DNA of 64,000 nucleotides, from contig NZ_JAFBCC010000001.1 of assembly GCF_016907495.1 (NCBI RefSeq), forward strand, positions 1,736,001 through 1,800,000, read 5' to 3'. Made by a program: the position numbers and the translations under genes. Positions 33,342 to 42,226 of this stretch are shown here, piece after piece. The first letter of the stretch is position 1; the number at the start of each line of letters is the position of its first letter. The DNA comes from Arthrobacter tumbae. GTDB lineage: Bacteria; Actinomycetota; Actinomycetes; Actinomycetales; Micrococcaceae. The notes beneath the pieces are model-generated. The model did no database searches. It had not been told where the DNA came from and saw nothing but the letters and a program-made list of their open reading frames with translations.

Positions 33342-34232
33342 GTGACAGAACAACAAGCAGTGAAGCACCTGGTTTTCGCGCACCGCGGGGCGAGCAAGCA
33401 ATACGCGGAACATACCCGCGCTGCGTTCCTGCAGGCGCTCGCGGAAGGTGCGGACGGTGTTGAATGCGACGTCCACCTCACTGAGGACCTGGAACTTGTC
33501 TGCATCCACGACACCACCCTTGACCGCACCTCCAGCGGAACGGGCGACGTGGGAGACCATACGCTGCGTCAGTTGCGTGAACTGGACTTCGCGTCATGGA
33601 AGGGCGCCAATATCCCGCCGCAGTATGGCGGTGTGGCCGATCAGCTGCTCACGCTCGAGGACCTGGTGGATCTCCTGCGTGCGGATGGACGCCAGTTGGA
33701 GCTCGCGATCGAGCTGAAGCACCCGAGTCCTTTCGGCCTCAAACTGGAGGAACGGTTGATTGCCTTCCTGATGAGGGAAGGCTATGACCCGGAGACGTCC
33801 CGCCTGGCCAATCTCCACATTACTTTCATGAGCTTCAACCCCGACTCCGTCCGGCACCTCCTGGAGCGTGTGCCCGCCGACGTCGTCTGCCAGCTGGTGG
33901 CCGACGTCAAGCCCGATGATGTGCGCCAAACCCTGGGACCCCTCACAGCGGCCGCCGTGATGAACCTTCTCCGGCGTGCGCTGCACGAGGGAGAGCGGAT
34001 TATCGCGAGCGGAGCGGTGGGGATTGCCGGTCCGGGCATCAAGTATGTGCGTGCCCACCCCGACAGGATTGCCGGGTGGCTTGAGTCCGGGCTTCGCCTG
34101 CGTGTGTGGACGGTTGACACGGACGACGACGTCGACCTCCTCCACACGCTCGGCGTCCAGGAAATCACGACCAACCGCCCGGCGTACGTTCTTCGCCGGC
34201 TCAAGGGGGAGTCCTCTCCCGGCCGGGTGTGA
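33342..34232 (+). CDS. Glycerophosphodiester phosphodiesterase
   Basis: 296 residues from the GTG at 33342; the frame is open upstream but overlaps the divergent DUF445 gene. The active-site motifs are AHRGASKQYAEHT (His14, Arg15), then ECDVHLTEDLELVCIHD with the metal-binding Glu/Asp and general-acid His, and the late VWTVDTDDDVDLLHTLG. It has no signal peptide, so it acts in the cytoplasm, releasing glycerol 3-phosphate from glycerophosphodiesters. The GH15 gene starts 12 nt later and may be co-transcribed. Confidence 0.93.
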   Translation: MTEQQAVKHLVFAHRGASKQYAEHTRAAFLQALAEGADGVECDVHLTEDLELVCIHDTTLDRTSSGTGDVGDHTLRQLRELDFASWKGANIPPQYGGVADQLLTLEDLVDLLRADGRQLELAIELKHPSPFGLKLEERLIAFLMREGYDPETSRLANLHITFMSFNPDSVRHLLERVPADVVCQLVADVKPDDVRQTLGPLTAAAVMNLLRRALHEGERIIASGAVGIAGPGIKYVRAHPDRIAGWLESGLRLRVWTVDTDDDVDLLHTLGVQEITTNRPAYVLRRLKGESSPGRV

Positions 34233-34244
34233 TTGAGTTAACGC

Positions 34245-36050
34245 ATGGCTATGCCGATTGAAGATTATGCGCTGATTTCCGATCTCCATACCGGCGCGCT
34301 CGTTTCCCGGGGTGGAAGCGTGGACTGGCTCTGCTACCCGCGGTTCGACTCGGCATCGGTCTTTTCCGCGCTCCTGGGCAACGAGAACCATGGACGGTGG
34401 CTGGTGGCACCTGCGCACGCCGCCGGCGTTGCCGACCTGGTGGAGTGGAAGTACATCGACTCCACCTTCGTGCTGCAGTCCAGATGGCGCACCGAAGCCG
34501 GTGAAGTCCTCGTGACCGACTACATGCCTATCCACGACCGGCGAGCCTCCCTTGCACGCCGCATCGAGGGCATCAGCGGATCAGTGCCGATGCGCCAGGA
34601 GCTGGTGGTGCGCTTCGGCTACGGCGAGGTACTGCCATGGGTACGGCGCACCCATGAGAAGGGTGGTCCCGGAATTCTCGCGATGGCCGGACCGGATGCC
34701 CTGCTCCTGCGCGGTGCCCACCTTCCGCACGCCGCCGATCACCGCCATGTGGGCGAGTTCACGGTTGAAGCCGGTGAAAAAGTGGATCTTGAGCTGGTCT
34801 GGTACCCATCGCACCGTCCGCAACCAACGCCCTTGGACTTCGACGCCACGCTTCAGGCAACCATCGACTACTGGCAGGGCTGGGCGGAAAGCTGCGAGAA
34901 GCAGGGCGAGTATGACGCCATCGTCAAGCGCTCACTCCTGGTGCTGCGCGCCCTGACGCATGAAGACACCGGCGGCATCGTCGCGGCTCCCACCACGTCG
35001 CTGCCCGAGGCCTTCGGCGGCGAGCGGAACTGGGACTACCGGTTCTGCTGGCTACGGGATGCCGCGCTGACCCTCGAAGCGATGATGACGCACGGCTACG
35101 AGGATGAAGCCTCCCAATGGCGGGACTGGTTGCTCCGTGCGGTCGCCGGTGACCCGGAGGATCTCCAGATCATGTACAGCGTTTCGGGTGAGCGGAACCT
35201 GCCGGAGAAAGTCCTTGGGCACCTGCCCGGCTATGCGGACTCCGCTCCCGTCCGGATAGGCAACGGAGCCGTGAGCCAGTACCAGGCCGACGTCGTGGGT
35301 GAAGTGATGGTGGCACTGGAGAAGCTGCGCGAGCGCGGTGTGAAGGAGGACCAATTCTCCTGGCCGCTGCAGCACGCACTGCTGGGTTTCCTGGAGAAAC
35401 ACCTGAACGCCAAGGACCACGGCATCTGGGAGATGCGTGGCGAACCTGCGTACTTCACGCACTCCCGGGTGATGATGTGGGCGGCGTTCGACCGCGGCAC
35501 CCGCGCCGTCCGGGAACACGGGCTCAAGGGTGAGGCGGACCGGTGGGAACAGCTTCGCGATCAGCTCCGCACCGAGATCCTCGAGCAGGGTTTCAGCAGC
35601 GAAGTGAACTCTTTCACGCAGTTCTACGGCACACCGCTGGTGGACGCGTCACTGCTGCAGCTGCCGCAGGTCGGCTTCCTTGACTACGACGACCCGATGA
35701 TGCTCGGTACCGTGGCAAGGCTTGAGGAAGAGCTGCTCGATGACCACGGGCTGCTGCTCCGCTACCGCACCGAATCGTCGATCGATGGTCTGGCGCCCGG
35801 GGAGCATCCATTCCTCGCCTGCTCGTTCTGGCTCGTTGAGCAGTACGCGCATACCGGCCGCCTTCAGGACGCCAAGAAGCTGATGGACCAGCTGGTGGGC
35901 TATGCCAACCAGCTTGGCCTGCTGTCCGAGGAGTACGACGCCGGGAACGCCAGGATGGCGGGGAACTTCCCGCAGGCGTTTTCTCACCTGGGCTTGGTGC
36001 GGGCCGCCGACGCGATCCACGCGGCCCAGCAGGTCTCCCTCGCACGTTGA
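34245..36050 (+). CDS. Glycoside hydrolase family 15 (glucoamylase / trehalase-like)
   Basis: 601 residues without a signal peptide. The N-terminal beta-sandwich opens with PIEDYALISDLHTGALVSRGGSVDWLCYPRFDS, usual for the bacterial GH15 group. The (alpha/alpha)6 barrel has ERNWDYRFCWLRDAALTLEAMM (about 262-283) and, near the C-terminus, EEYDAGNARMAGNFPQAFSH with a catalytic Glu. Relatives act on trehalose (mycobacterial type) or on alpha-1,4-glucans. I cannot tell which substrate applies here. The gene ends 6 nt before the first CAGGACAC palindrome. Confidence 0.92.
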   Translation: MAMPIEDYALISDLHTGALVSRGGSVDWLCYPRFDSASVFSALLGNENHGRWLVAPAHAAGVADLVEWKYIDSTFVLQSRWRTEAGEVLVTDYMPIHDRRASLARRIEGISGSVPMRQELVVRFGYGEVLPWVRRTHEKGGPGILAMAGPDALLLRGAHLPHAADHRHVGEFTVEAGEKVDLELVWYPSHRPQPTPLDFDATLQATIDYWQGWAESCEKQGEYDAIVKRSLLVLRALTHEDTGGIVAAPTTSLPEAFGGERNWDYRFCWLRDAALTLEAMMTHGYEDEASQWRDWLLRAVAGDPEDLQIMYSVSGERNLPEKVLGHLPGYADSAPVRIGNGAVSQYQADVVGEVMVALEKLRERGVKEDQFSWPLQHALLGFLEKHLNAKDHGIWEMRGEPAYFTHSRVMMWAAFDRGTRAVREHGLKGEADRWEQLRDQLRTEILEQGFSSEVNSFTQFYGTPLVDASLLQLPQVGFLDYDDPMMLGTVARLEEELLDDHGLLLRYRTESSIDGLAPGEHPFLACSFWLVEQYAHTGRLQDAKKLMDQLVGYANQLGLLSEEYDAGNARMAGNFPQAFSHLGLVRAADAIHAAQQVSLAR

Positions 36051-36055
36051 GTTCG

Positions 36056-36097
36056 CAGGACACGCCCCTTATGGAAGCTCATAAGGGGCGTGTCCTG
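36056..36097. repeat. Convergent-junction palindrome, copy 1
   Basis: A perfect 17-bp stem: CAGGACACGCCCCTTAT / ATAAGGGGCGTGTCCTG with an 8-nt loop. It is preceded by TGAGTTCG and followed by ATGAATGAACGGG. It fills the gap between the converging GH15 and alcohol dehydrogenase genes and probably stops transcription from both sides. Three related copies lie at 38.5, 44.7 and 48.0 kb. Confidence 0.9.
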
Positions 36098-36113
36098 ATG
36101 AATGAACGGGCAA

Positions 36114-37289
36114 TTAAGGCTTGAGTACCACCTTGATGCAGCTGTCCTCCTTCTTCTGGAAGATCTTGTAGGCATTCGGCGCCTCGGTGAGGGGCACTTC
36201 ATGCGTCTTGAGGTCCATCACGCCTAGTGGGTCCGAGGGATCCTCGACGATCGGCAGCAGTTCGTCCGTCCAGCGCCGCACATTGCATTGGCCCATCCGG
36301 GTCTGGATCTGCTTGTCGAACATGGTCAGCAGCGGCATGGGACTTGCGGTTCCGCCATAAACGCCGCTGAGTGAAACAGTGCCGCCGCGGCGCACGGAGT
36401 CGATGCAGGCGTGAAGTACGGTCAGCCGGTCAACGCCCGCTGTCTCCATCGCCTTTCGGGCAACAGGGTCAGGCAACAGCCCGACGGCGTGCTGCGCGAA
36501 GGCTCCCAGTGGTGAGTTGTGTGCCTCCATGCCGACGGCGTCGACGACGGCGTCCGGTCCGCGCCCGTTGGTCATCTCGCGAAGGACATCACCCGTCTCC
36601 TTGGTGAAGTCGATGGTCTCGATCCCGTGCCTCTCAGCCATCGCCCGCCGCTCGGGGACCGGCTCAACGGCAATGACGCGGTGACCCAGATACTTGCCGA
36701 TTCTGCTTGCGAACTGCCCAACCGGGCCGAGTCCGAAAACGGCGAGCGTACCGCCGTCGGGCACGTCCGCGTACCGGACGCCCTGCCAGGCCGTGGGAAG
36801 AATGTCGGAAAGGTACAGGTATCGCTCATCGGGGAGTTCAGCGCCCACCTTCACCGGACCGTAGTCCGCGTGCGGAACCCGGAGGTATTCAGCCTGCCCA
36901 CCCGGGACGGAGCCATACAGCGCGGAGAATCCAAACAGGGCGGCGCCCGTGCCCTGTTCGTGGACCTGCGTGGTTTCACACTGCGACTGAAGCCCGTGAT
37001 TGCACATCCAGCAATGGCCGCAGGAGATGTTGAACGGGATCACTACGCGGTCACCGGGCTTGAGATTTGCCACGCTGCTGCCGACGGCTTCCACGATTCC
37101 CATGGGTTCGTGCCCCAGGACATCGCCCTTGTGCATGTAGGGTCCCAAAACCTCGTACAGGTGGAGATCCGATCCGCAGATGGCTGTCGAGGTGATGCGG
37201 ACAATGGCGTCCGTCGTGTCCTCGATGCGCGGATCGGGGACTTCCTCAACGCTCACTGATCGCTTGCCCTGCCAGGTAAGTGCCTTCAT
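36114..37289 (-). CDS. Zinc-dependent alcohol dehydrogenase (FDH-like MDR family)
   Basis: 391 residues from the ATG at 37289 with GGAGGA upstream; a longer frame to 37544 is not credible. Catalytic zinc ligands are Cys38 and His60-Glu61 (VLGHEPMGIVEAVG). The structural zinc site is Cys90, Cys93, Cys96 and Cys104. The NAD site is AVFGLGPVGQFASRIGKYLG. The region LGAFAQHAVGLLPDPVARKAME is a long insertion typical of glutathione-independent formaldehyde-dehydrogenase-like MDR enzymes. The substrate is unknown. Three tandem 14-bp repeats lie in its leader. Confidence 0.9.
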   Translation of the reverse strand: MKALTWQGKRSVSVEEVPDPRIEDTTDAIVRITSTAICGSDLHLYEVLGPYMHKGDVLGHEPMGIVEAVGSSVANLKPGDRVVIPFNISCGHCWMCNHGLQSQCETTQVHEQGTGAALFGFSALYGSVPGGQAEYLRVPHADYGPVKVGAELPDERYLYLSDILPTAWQGVRYADVPDGGTLAVFGLGPVGQFASRIGKYLGHRVIAVEPVPERRAMAERHGIETIDFTKETGDVLREMTNGRGPDAVVDAVGMEAHNSPLGAFAQHAVGLLPDPVARKAMETAGVDRLTVLHACIDSVRRGGTVSLSGVYGGTASPMPLLTMFDKQIQTRMGQCNVRRWTDELLPIVEDPSDPLGVMDLKTHEVPLTEAPNAYKIFQKKEDSCIKVVLKP

Positions 37290-37302
37290 CGATACTCCTC
37301 CA

Positions 37303-37344
37303 TGGGTTGGTAAGTATGGGTTGGTAAGTATGGGTTGGTAAGTA
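37303..37344. repeat. 14-bp tandem repeat, three perfect copies, upstream of the dehydrogenase
   Basis: The unit TGGGTTGGTAAGTA starts at 37303, 37317 and 37331 with no mismatch. In the gene's orientation it reads TACTTACCAACCCA, ending 13 nt before the ATG and right next to its ribosome binding site. Confidence 0.92.
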
Positions 37345-37417
37345 TGCTGACCATCTTCAGTATTGCGGCCATGACGCCCGAAGGAAAGAGAGGGCGGGTA
37401 AGGCATACGCTTGGCCG

Positions 37418-38137
37418 GTGGAGTTTTCGAGATCCCCGGCTGTGCGGGTTGGACTGTCAATTGCCGTGGCGACCGGCCTCTACGGGGTGTCTTTCGGTGC
37501 CCTGTCGGTGGCCTCCGGGCTCGACCTCCTGCAAACCATGGCACTGAGCCTCCTGCTGTTCAGCGGCGGTTCACAATTCGCGTTCATCGGCGTGGTGGCC
37601 GGCGGCGGGACCGGGGTGGCCGCGATGTCCGCAGCTTCCCTGCTGGGTATCCGCAATGCCGTCTACGGCATGCAGATGAACGCGATGCTCCGACCGCGCG
37701 GCCTGCGCAGGTTCGCCGCCGCCCAGGTGACCATCGACGAGTCGACGGCGACAGCCACCGGACAGAGCGAGCCGCAGGAACAGTCGCGGGGGTTCTGGGT
37801 GGCCGGCATCGGCATATACGTCTTGTGGAATGTATTGACGCTCGCCGGCGCGCTGCTCGGCAACGCACTCGGTGACCCTGCGCAATGGGGACTGGACGGC
37901 GCTGCCGTCGCTGCCTTCCTCGGGCTGCTGTGGCCACGGTTGAAGGCGCGTGAGCCGGCCGCCATCGCCGTCGTCTGTGCGCTGGTCACCCTGCTCACCG
38001 TTCCGTTTGTGCCTGCCGGCATTCCGATCCTCGTTGCCGCCGCTGTTGCTGCGCTGGCCGGCTGGTTCAGTTCCGGCCCGCCGCGCGAGGGTCTCGAGCC
38101 TGATGTTGAGCCCTACCCCACGGAAGGACACCGGTGA
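37418..38137 (+). CDS. azlC: AzlC family branched-chain amino acid exporter, large subunit
   Basis: 239 residues from a GTG, with about six helices. SIAVATGLYGVSFGALSVASGL and LLFSGGSQFAFIGVVAGGG are AzlC signatures, as is GIRNAVYGMQMNAML. With AzlD it forms a two-component exporter of branched-chain amino acids or their analogues. The gene overlaps azlD as GTGA. No Lrp-type regulator is seen next to it. Confidence 0.93.
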   Translation: MEFSRSPAVRVGLSIAVATGLYGVSFGALSVASGLDLLQTMALSLLLFSGGSQFAFIGVVAGGGTGVAAMSAASLLGIRNAVYGMQMNAMLRPRGLRRFAAAQVTIDESTATATGQSEPQEQSRGFWVAGIGIYVLWNVLTLAGALLGNALGDPAQWGLDGAAVAAFLGLLWPRLKAREPAAIAVVCALVTLLTVPFVPAGIPILVAAAVAALAGWFSSGPPREGLEPDVEPYPTEGHR

Positions 38138-38445
38138 ACCTCTGGATCTGGATCCTCATTGCCTGCGGTATCAGCTACCTCACGAAGCTTGCCGGCTACC
38201 TGGTTCCCGCGCGGCTCATGGAGAACCCGCATATGACCCGCGTTGCCGGCACGTTGACGATCGGGCTGCTTGCGTCCCTGACCGCCGTGAACACCTTTTC
38301 GAGTGGGCAGTCGCTGGTGGTTGATGCGCGCCTCGCGGCCCTTGTTGCAGCAGGGGTGGCGTTGTGGCTGCGGGCGCCGTTCCTCGTCGTCGTGCTGGTG
38401 GGGGCTGGCGCCGCAGCAGTCGCGCGCCTGCTTGGCGCCCCCTAG
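38134..38445 (+). CDS. azlD: AzlD family exporter, small subunit
   Basis: 103 residues with four helices. It starts NLWIWILIACGISYLTKLAGYLVP, and VARLLGAP is the end. The conserved AAGVALWLRAPFLVVVLVGAGAAA matches AzlD proteins. The GTG overlaps the azlC stop by 4 nt. The stop is followed 14 nt later by the second convergent-junction palindrome. Confidence 0.92.
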   Translation: MNLWIWILIACGISYLTKLAGYLVPARLMENPHMTRVAGTLTIGLLASLTAVNTFSSGQSLVVDARLAALVAAGVALWLRAPFLVVVLVGAGAAAVARLLGAP

Positions 38446-38458
38446 CCCCGTGAGTTGG

Positions 38459-38500
38459 CAGGACACACCCCTTTTGCGTCCGCTTTCGGGGTGTGTCCTG
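38459..38500. repeat. Convergent-junction palindrome, copy 2
   Basis: A 13-bp stem, CAGGACACACCCC / GGGGTGTGTCCTG. The left arm has A in place of the G seen in copies 1 and 3, and the right arm carries the matching T change, so the pairing is kept. The flanks TGAGTTGG and CGAAATGAACGG match the other copies. It lies between azlD and ackA. Confidence 0.88.
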
Positions 38501-38518
38501 CGAAATGAACGGTGGGTG

Positions 38519-39646
38519 TCAGGCAGAGCCGACGACGGCGGCAGTCGCCTCCGCGATGGCCGCCTCTTCGTCGGTGGGCACCACGAGGACCGGAAAGGCC
38601 GATTCCTCTGTGCTGATCTCCCGTGGCGAGCCGCCCTGCTTCTGGTTCTCGGCGTCGTCAACGAACACTCCGAGCGCGCCCAGGCGGTTGACCACGCGCT
38701 CCCGGAAACGCCAGGAGTTCTCCCCGATGCCCGCCGTGAACACGAGCGCCTGCGCGCCTCCAACGGCCACGTGGTATCCGCCGATGTACTTCGCAAGACG
38801 GTAGGACGCGATGTCCAACGCCATGGTGCCGGCGGCGTCTCCGGACTCCTCGATCGAACGCATGTCATTGTGCCCGGTGAGGCCCTTGAGCCCGGATTCG
38901 CGGTTGAGCAGCTGATCGAGGTCCTTTTCGGTGTAGCCCTCGCGGCTCAGGAACAGCAGAATCGACGGGTCGATGTCACCGGACCGCGTTCCCATGACCA
39001 GGCCCTCCAGCGGAGTGAACCCCATGGAGGTATCGATGCTGTGGCCATTCTGCACGGCGGTGATGGACGCGCCGTTGCCAAGGTGCGCAATGATGCCCGT
39101 GAACTCCTCCGCCGGCATTCCCAGCAGCGCCGCGGCATGCCTCGTCACATATTCGAAGGACGTGCCGTGAAATCCGTACCTGCGGATGCCGAACTTCTTG
39201 TACAGCTCATCCGGAACGGCGTACCGCCACGCATGCTCGGGCAGGGTGCGGTGGAAGGCCGTATCAAACACCGCCACCTGCGGCATGTCCGGCCACCGCT
39301 CCGCGATAGCGCGCAGGCCCTGCACATTCGCCGGGTTGTGCAGGGGCGCCAGGGGATTGAGCCGGTCGATCGCGCGGATGATCTCGTTGGTGATCAGCAC
39401 GGGTTCACTGAACCGCTCGCCGCCGTGGACCACGCGGTGGCCGACGGCGTCGATGGACTTGCCCTGCAGGGTGGCGTCCAGCTCCTCAGTCACCCGGTCC
39501 AGCGCTTCGGTGTGATCCTTGGGGCCGCCGTTCGCGGTATCACCGATGCGCTCGATCAGCCCGTTGGCCAGGCGTTCCCCGCTCACGGAATCCCGTACCT
39601 GGTACTTGAGTGACGACGAGCCCGAGTTGATGACGAGGATGATCAT
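38519..39646 (-). CDS. ackA: Acetate kinase
   Basis: 375 residues from the ATG at 39646, which overlaps the pta stop as ATGA. It starts IILVINSGSSSLKYQV, the family N-terminus, and has NPANVQGLRAI, VFDTAFH, YGFHGTSFEYV, AHLGNGASI with a catalytic His region, and FTAGIGENSW. It converts acetyl phosphate and ADP to acetate and ATP, or the reverse. It is coupled to pta. Confidence 0.97.
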   Translation of the reverse strand: MIILVINSGSSSLKYQVRDSVSGERLANGLIERIGDTANGGPKDHTEALDRVTEELDATLQGKSIDAVGHRVVHGGERFSEPVLITNEIIRAIDRLNPLAPLHNPANVQGLRAIAERWPDMPQVAVFDTAFHRTLPEHAWRYAVPDELYKKFGIRRYGFHGTSFEYVTRHAAALLGMPAEEFTGIIAHLGNGASITAVQNGHSIDTSMGFTPLEGLVMGTRSGDIDPSILLFLSREGYTEKDLDQLLNRESGLKGLTGHNDMRSIEESGDAAGTMALDIASYRLAKYIGGYHVAVGGAQALVFTAGIGENSWRFRERVVNRLGALGVFVDDAENQKQGGSPREISTEESAFPVLVVPTDEEAAIAEATAAVVGSA

Positions 39647-41736
39647 GGTGCCTCCTGCGCTGGTGTGCCCTGCGCCTGCACGGCCGTGATGGCGACGGTA
39701 TTCACAATATCTTCGACGGTACAACCCCTCGAGAGGTCATTGACCGGCTTGCGCAAACCTTGAAGAACCGGTCCGACGGCGACTGCACCGGCTGACTGCT
39801 GGACCGCCTTGTACGTGTTGTTGCCTGTATTCAGATCGGGGAATATAAACACCGTGGCCTGTCCCGCGACCGACGATCCGGGGAGCTTGGACTGGGCTAC
39901 GGAAGCATCCACCGCGGCGTCGTACTGGATGGGCCCTTCGACCGGCAGGTCAGGGCGGATCGAGCGCACCAGCTCCGTTGCCCGCCGCACCTCGTCCACC
40001 GCGCCTCCGTAACCCGACTCCCCGGTGGAGTAGGAGAGCATGGCCACCCGCGGTTCGACCCCGAATTGGGCAGCCGTTTCAGCCGACGCCACGGCGATAT
40101 CCGCCAGTTGTTCCTCCGTGGGGTCCGGATTCACCGCGCAGTCTCCATAGACCAGGACGCGGTCGCGGAGCAGCATCAGGAACACCGAGGACACAATTGT
40201 CACGCCCTTCTTCGTTTTCACGAACTCGAGCGCCGGCCGGATGGTGTTCGCGGTGGTGTGGGCTGCGCCGGAGACCATGCCGTCAACGTAACCGAGCTGG
40301 ACCATCATGGTTCCGAAGTACGAGCCATCGAGCATGCGGTCCCGCGCGTCGTCGAGCGAGACGTTCTTGTGTGCACGCAGCCGCGCGTACTCCGCAGCGA
40401 ATTCCTCGCGCAGGTCCGAGGTTGCCGGGTCCAGCAGGGTCAGCCCGGTCAGGTCCACGCCGAGGCCTGCGGCACGCTCGCGCAGCTGCCCCTCCGGTCC
40501 GAGGATCGTCAGGTCGCAGACATCCCGGCGCCGCAGGATCTCAGCCGCACGAAGAATGCGTTCGTCCAGGCCCTCCGGCAGAACCACATGCTTGCGGTCC
40601 GCGCGGGCCTTCTCAATGAGCTCGTGCAGGAAGCGCAGCGGAGTCATCTTCACCGGCCGGGGCAGCTCAAGCCGCTCCAGCAGCTCCGTCGCATCCACCT
40701 GCCGTGCCCACACACCGAGCGCCGCGGCGGACTTCCGGCGCAGGCCGGTCGCTATCTCGCCGCGCACCTCACTGACGCGTTTGGCGGCGGTGTAGGTGTC
40801 GTCGTCGACCGCGAAGACCGGGAAGGTGGCGTGTGCAAGCAGGGCAAGAATATTCGGGTCCGGCGTCAGGCCGCCGGTAAGAATCATGCCGGAGGGTACG
40901 GGGAATTCAGGCGAGAACGACGACGCCACGGTCGCTACCAGCACATCCGCCCGGTCTCCGGGAACAATCACCAGGGCGCCGTCGGTGAGCAGTTCAAGGA
41001 AGTGACCCACGTTCATGGCGGCAACACGGATGGAGGAAACGTCCCGCTCGAGGGTCGCGCCGCCGGCGATGTGGCGCGCGTTCAGGGCGCCCGCAACCTC
41101 GGCCATGGTTGGCTGGGAGATCTCGCTCAGTTCCGGGATGACATACACCGGCCGGCCGGACTTCCCCGGGCGCACCTGCTCGCGGATTGCATCAACGGCG
41201 CCCTCCCCGGCGCGGTTCACCATCATCGCCAGCAGGGACACCTCCGCTGCGTCCAGTTCCCTGCGCGCGACGTCGACGGCGTCAGCAGCCTCAGCGGCCG
41301 TCATGTCCTTCGCGCTCACCACGGCAAGCACCATGGCGCCAAGGTTGTTTGCCAGCCGTGCGTTGAGATCAAACTCGACGGCGGCGTCCTGGCCGCTCAG
41401 ATCGGTTCCCTCCACGATGATGACGTCGCAGGACTGCGCCATCTCGCTGTACACAGCGACGGAGCGCGCATCGATTTCCTCGCGCTCGCCGGACACGAGC
41501 AGCGCCCGGGCCTCCGCCCGCGTCATGCCGCTCCTTGCGGTCTTCTCATCCAGCCCGAACGCCCGCCGCATCAGGAGGACCATCGGATCGTCATTGCCGT
41601 CCTCCGCTTCCGAGATAGGCCGAAGGAAGCCGATCCGGTCTGCGTGCCCCTGCAGCATGCTGGCCAACCCCAGGGAGATGAGCGACTTGCCGGACCCGGG
41701 GGCCATGGCGCTGACATAAATTCCGCGGGTGGTCAT
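39643..41736 (-). CDS. pta: Phosphate acetyltransferase (long form)
   Basis: 697 residues from the ATG at 41736, preceded by CAGGATGAAGGA. Residues 1-200 are a BioD-like P-loop domain (APGSGKSLISLGL near residue 12), followed by a DRTGG domain (about 215-330) and the catalytic PTA_PTB domain (about 375-697) with YGDCAVNPDPT and SYSTGESGYGG. It makes acetyl phosphate from acetyl-CoA. With AckA it forms the acetate overflow and uptake route. It is divergent from the thiamine-binding gene, whose ATG is 136 nt away. Confidence 0.96.
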   Translation of the reverse strand: MTTRGIYVSAMAPGSGKSLISLGLASMLQGHADRIGFLRPISEAEDGNDDPMVLLMRRAFGLDEKTARSGMTRAEARALLVSGEREEIDARSVAVYSEMAQSCDVIIVEGTDLSGQDAAVEFDLNARLANNLGAMVLAVVSAKDMTAAEAADAVDVARRELDAAEVSLLAMMVNRAGEGAVDAIREQVRPGKSGRPVYVIPELSEISQPTMAEVAGALNARHIAGGATLERDVSSIRVAAMNVGHFLELLTDGALVIVPGDRADVLVATVASSFSPEFPVPSGMILTGGLTPDPNILALLAHATFPVFAVDDDTYTAAKRVSEVRGEIATGLRRKSAAALGVWARQVDATELLERLELPRPVKMTPLRFLHELIEKARADRKHVVLPEGLDERILRAAEILRRRDVCDLTILGPEGQLRERAAGLGVDLTGLTLLDPATSDLREEFAAEYARLRAHKNVSLDDARDRMLDGSYFGTMMVQLGYVDGMVSGAAHTTANTIRPALEFVKTKKGVTIVSSVFLMLLRDRVLVYGDCAVNPDPTEEQLADIAVASAETAAQFGVEPRVAMLSYSTGESGYGGAVDEVRRATELVRSIRPDLPVEGPIQYDAAVDASVAQSKLPGSSVAGQATVFIFPDLNTGNNTYKAVQQSAGAVAVGPVLQGLRKPVNDLSRGCTVEDIVNTVAITAVQAQGTPAQEAP

Positions 41737-41872
41737 TCCTTCATCCTGCACGATCGAAGGGGCATAGTCACTGCCGAAGCCGCTCCCGGCGGCTTCATCC
41801 GCCGGCCTGTTGAACGAATCAAAACGTCCGGAACGGGTGACCGGCGCGGCCAAACCTGACAGACTGTGTCCC

Positions 41873-42226
41873 ATGCTCGTAGCCTTCTCAGTAGCACCTT
41901 CCGGCCGGCCCAGCGGGGCGCATCAGGACACCACCGGGAACGGCGACGGCTCGGTTCACGCCGCGGTGGCCGAAGCGGTCAAGATCGTGCGTGACTCCGG
42001 CCTGCCGAACTCCACCAGTTCCATGTTCACCGAGATCGAGGGTGAGTGGGATGAAGTGATGGACGTGGTCAAACGCGCTACTGAGGCAGTGGCCAAGTAC
42101 GGAAGCCGCGTCTCCCTGGTCCTCAAGGCGGACATCCGCCCAGGTCATACGGGCGAACTTGCCGGAAAAGTGGAGCGCCTTGAGCGCGCGATCGATGAGA
42201 TGGACGAGTACCAGGGTCACTCATGA
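41873..42226 (+). CDS. Thiamine-binding protein, MTH1187/YkoF family (DUF77)
   Basis: 117 residues from the ATG at 41873. It has VAFSVAPSG, then VAEAVKIVRDSGLPNSTSSMFTEIEGEWDEVMDVVKRA, and SLVLKADIRPG, all standard for this ferredoxin-fold family. Relatives bind thiamine or hydroxymethylpyrimidine in the cytoplasm; some act with thiamine-precursor transport. The stop overlaps the start of an O-methyltransferase gene as ATGA, a pairing of unclear meaning. Confidence 0.88.
   Translation: MLVAFSVAPSGRPSGAHQDTTGNGDGSVHAAVAEAVKIVRDSGLPNSTSSMFTEIEGEWDEVMDVVKRATEAVAKYGSRVSLVLKADIRPGHTGELAGKVERLERAIDEMDEYQGHS

Noticed and set aside
37303..37344. CRISPR array
   Set aside because: The 14-bp units are directly adjacent with no spacers, and no cas gene is present.
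40066..41859. 597-codon plus-strand frame opposite pta
   Set aside because: It is His/Arg/Gly-rich without any domain, while pta on the other strand has full catalytic motifs.
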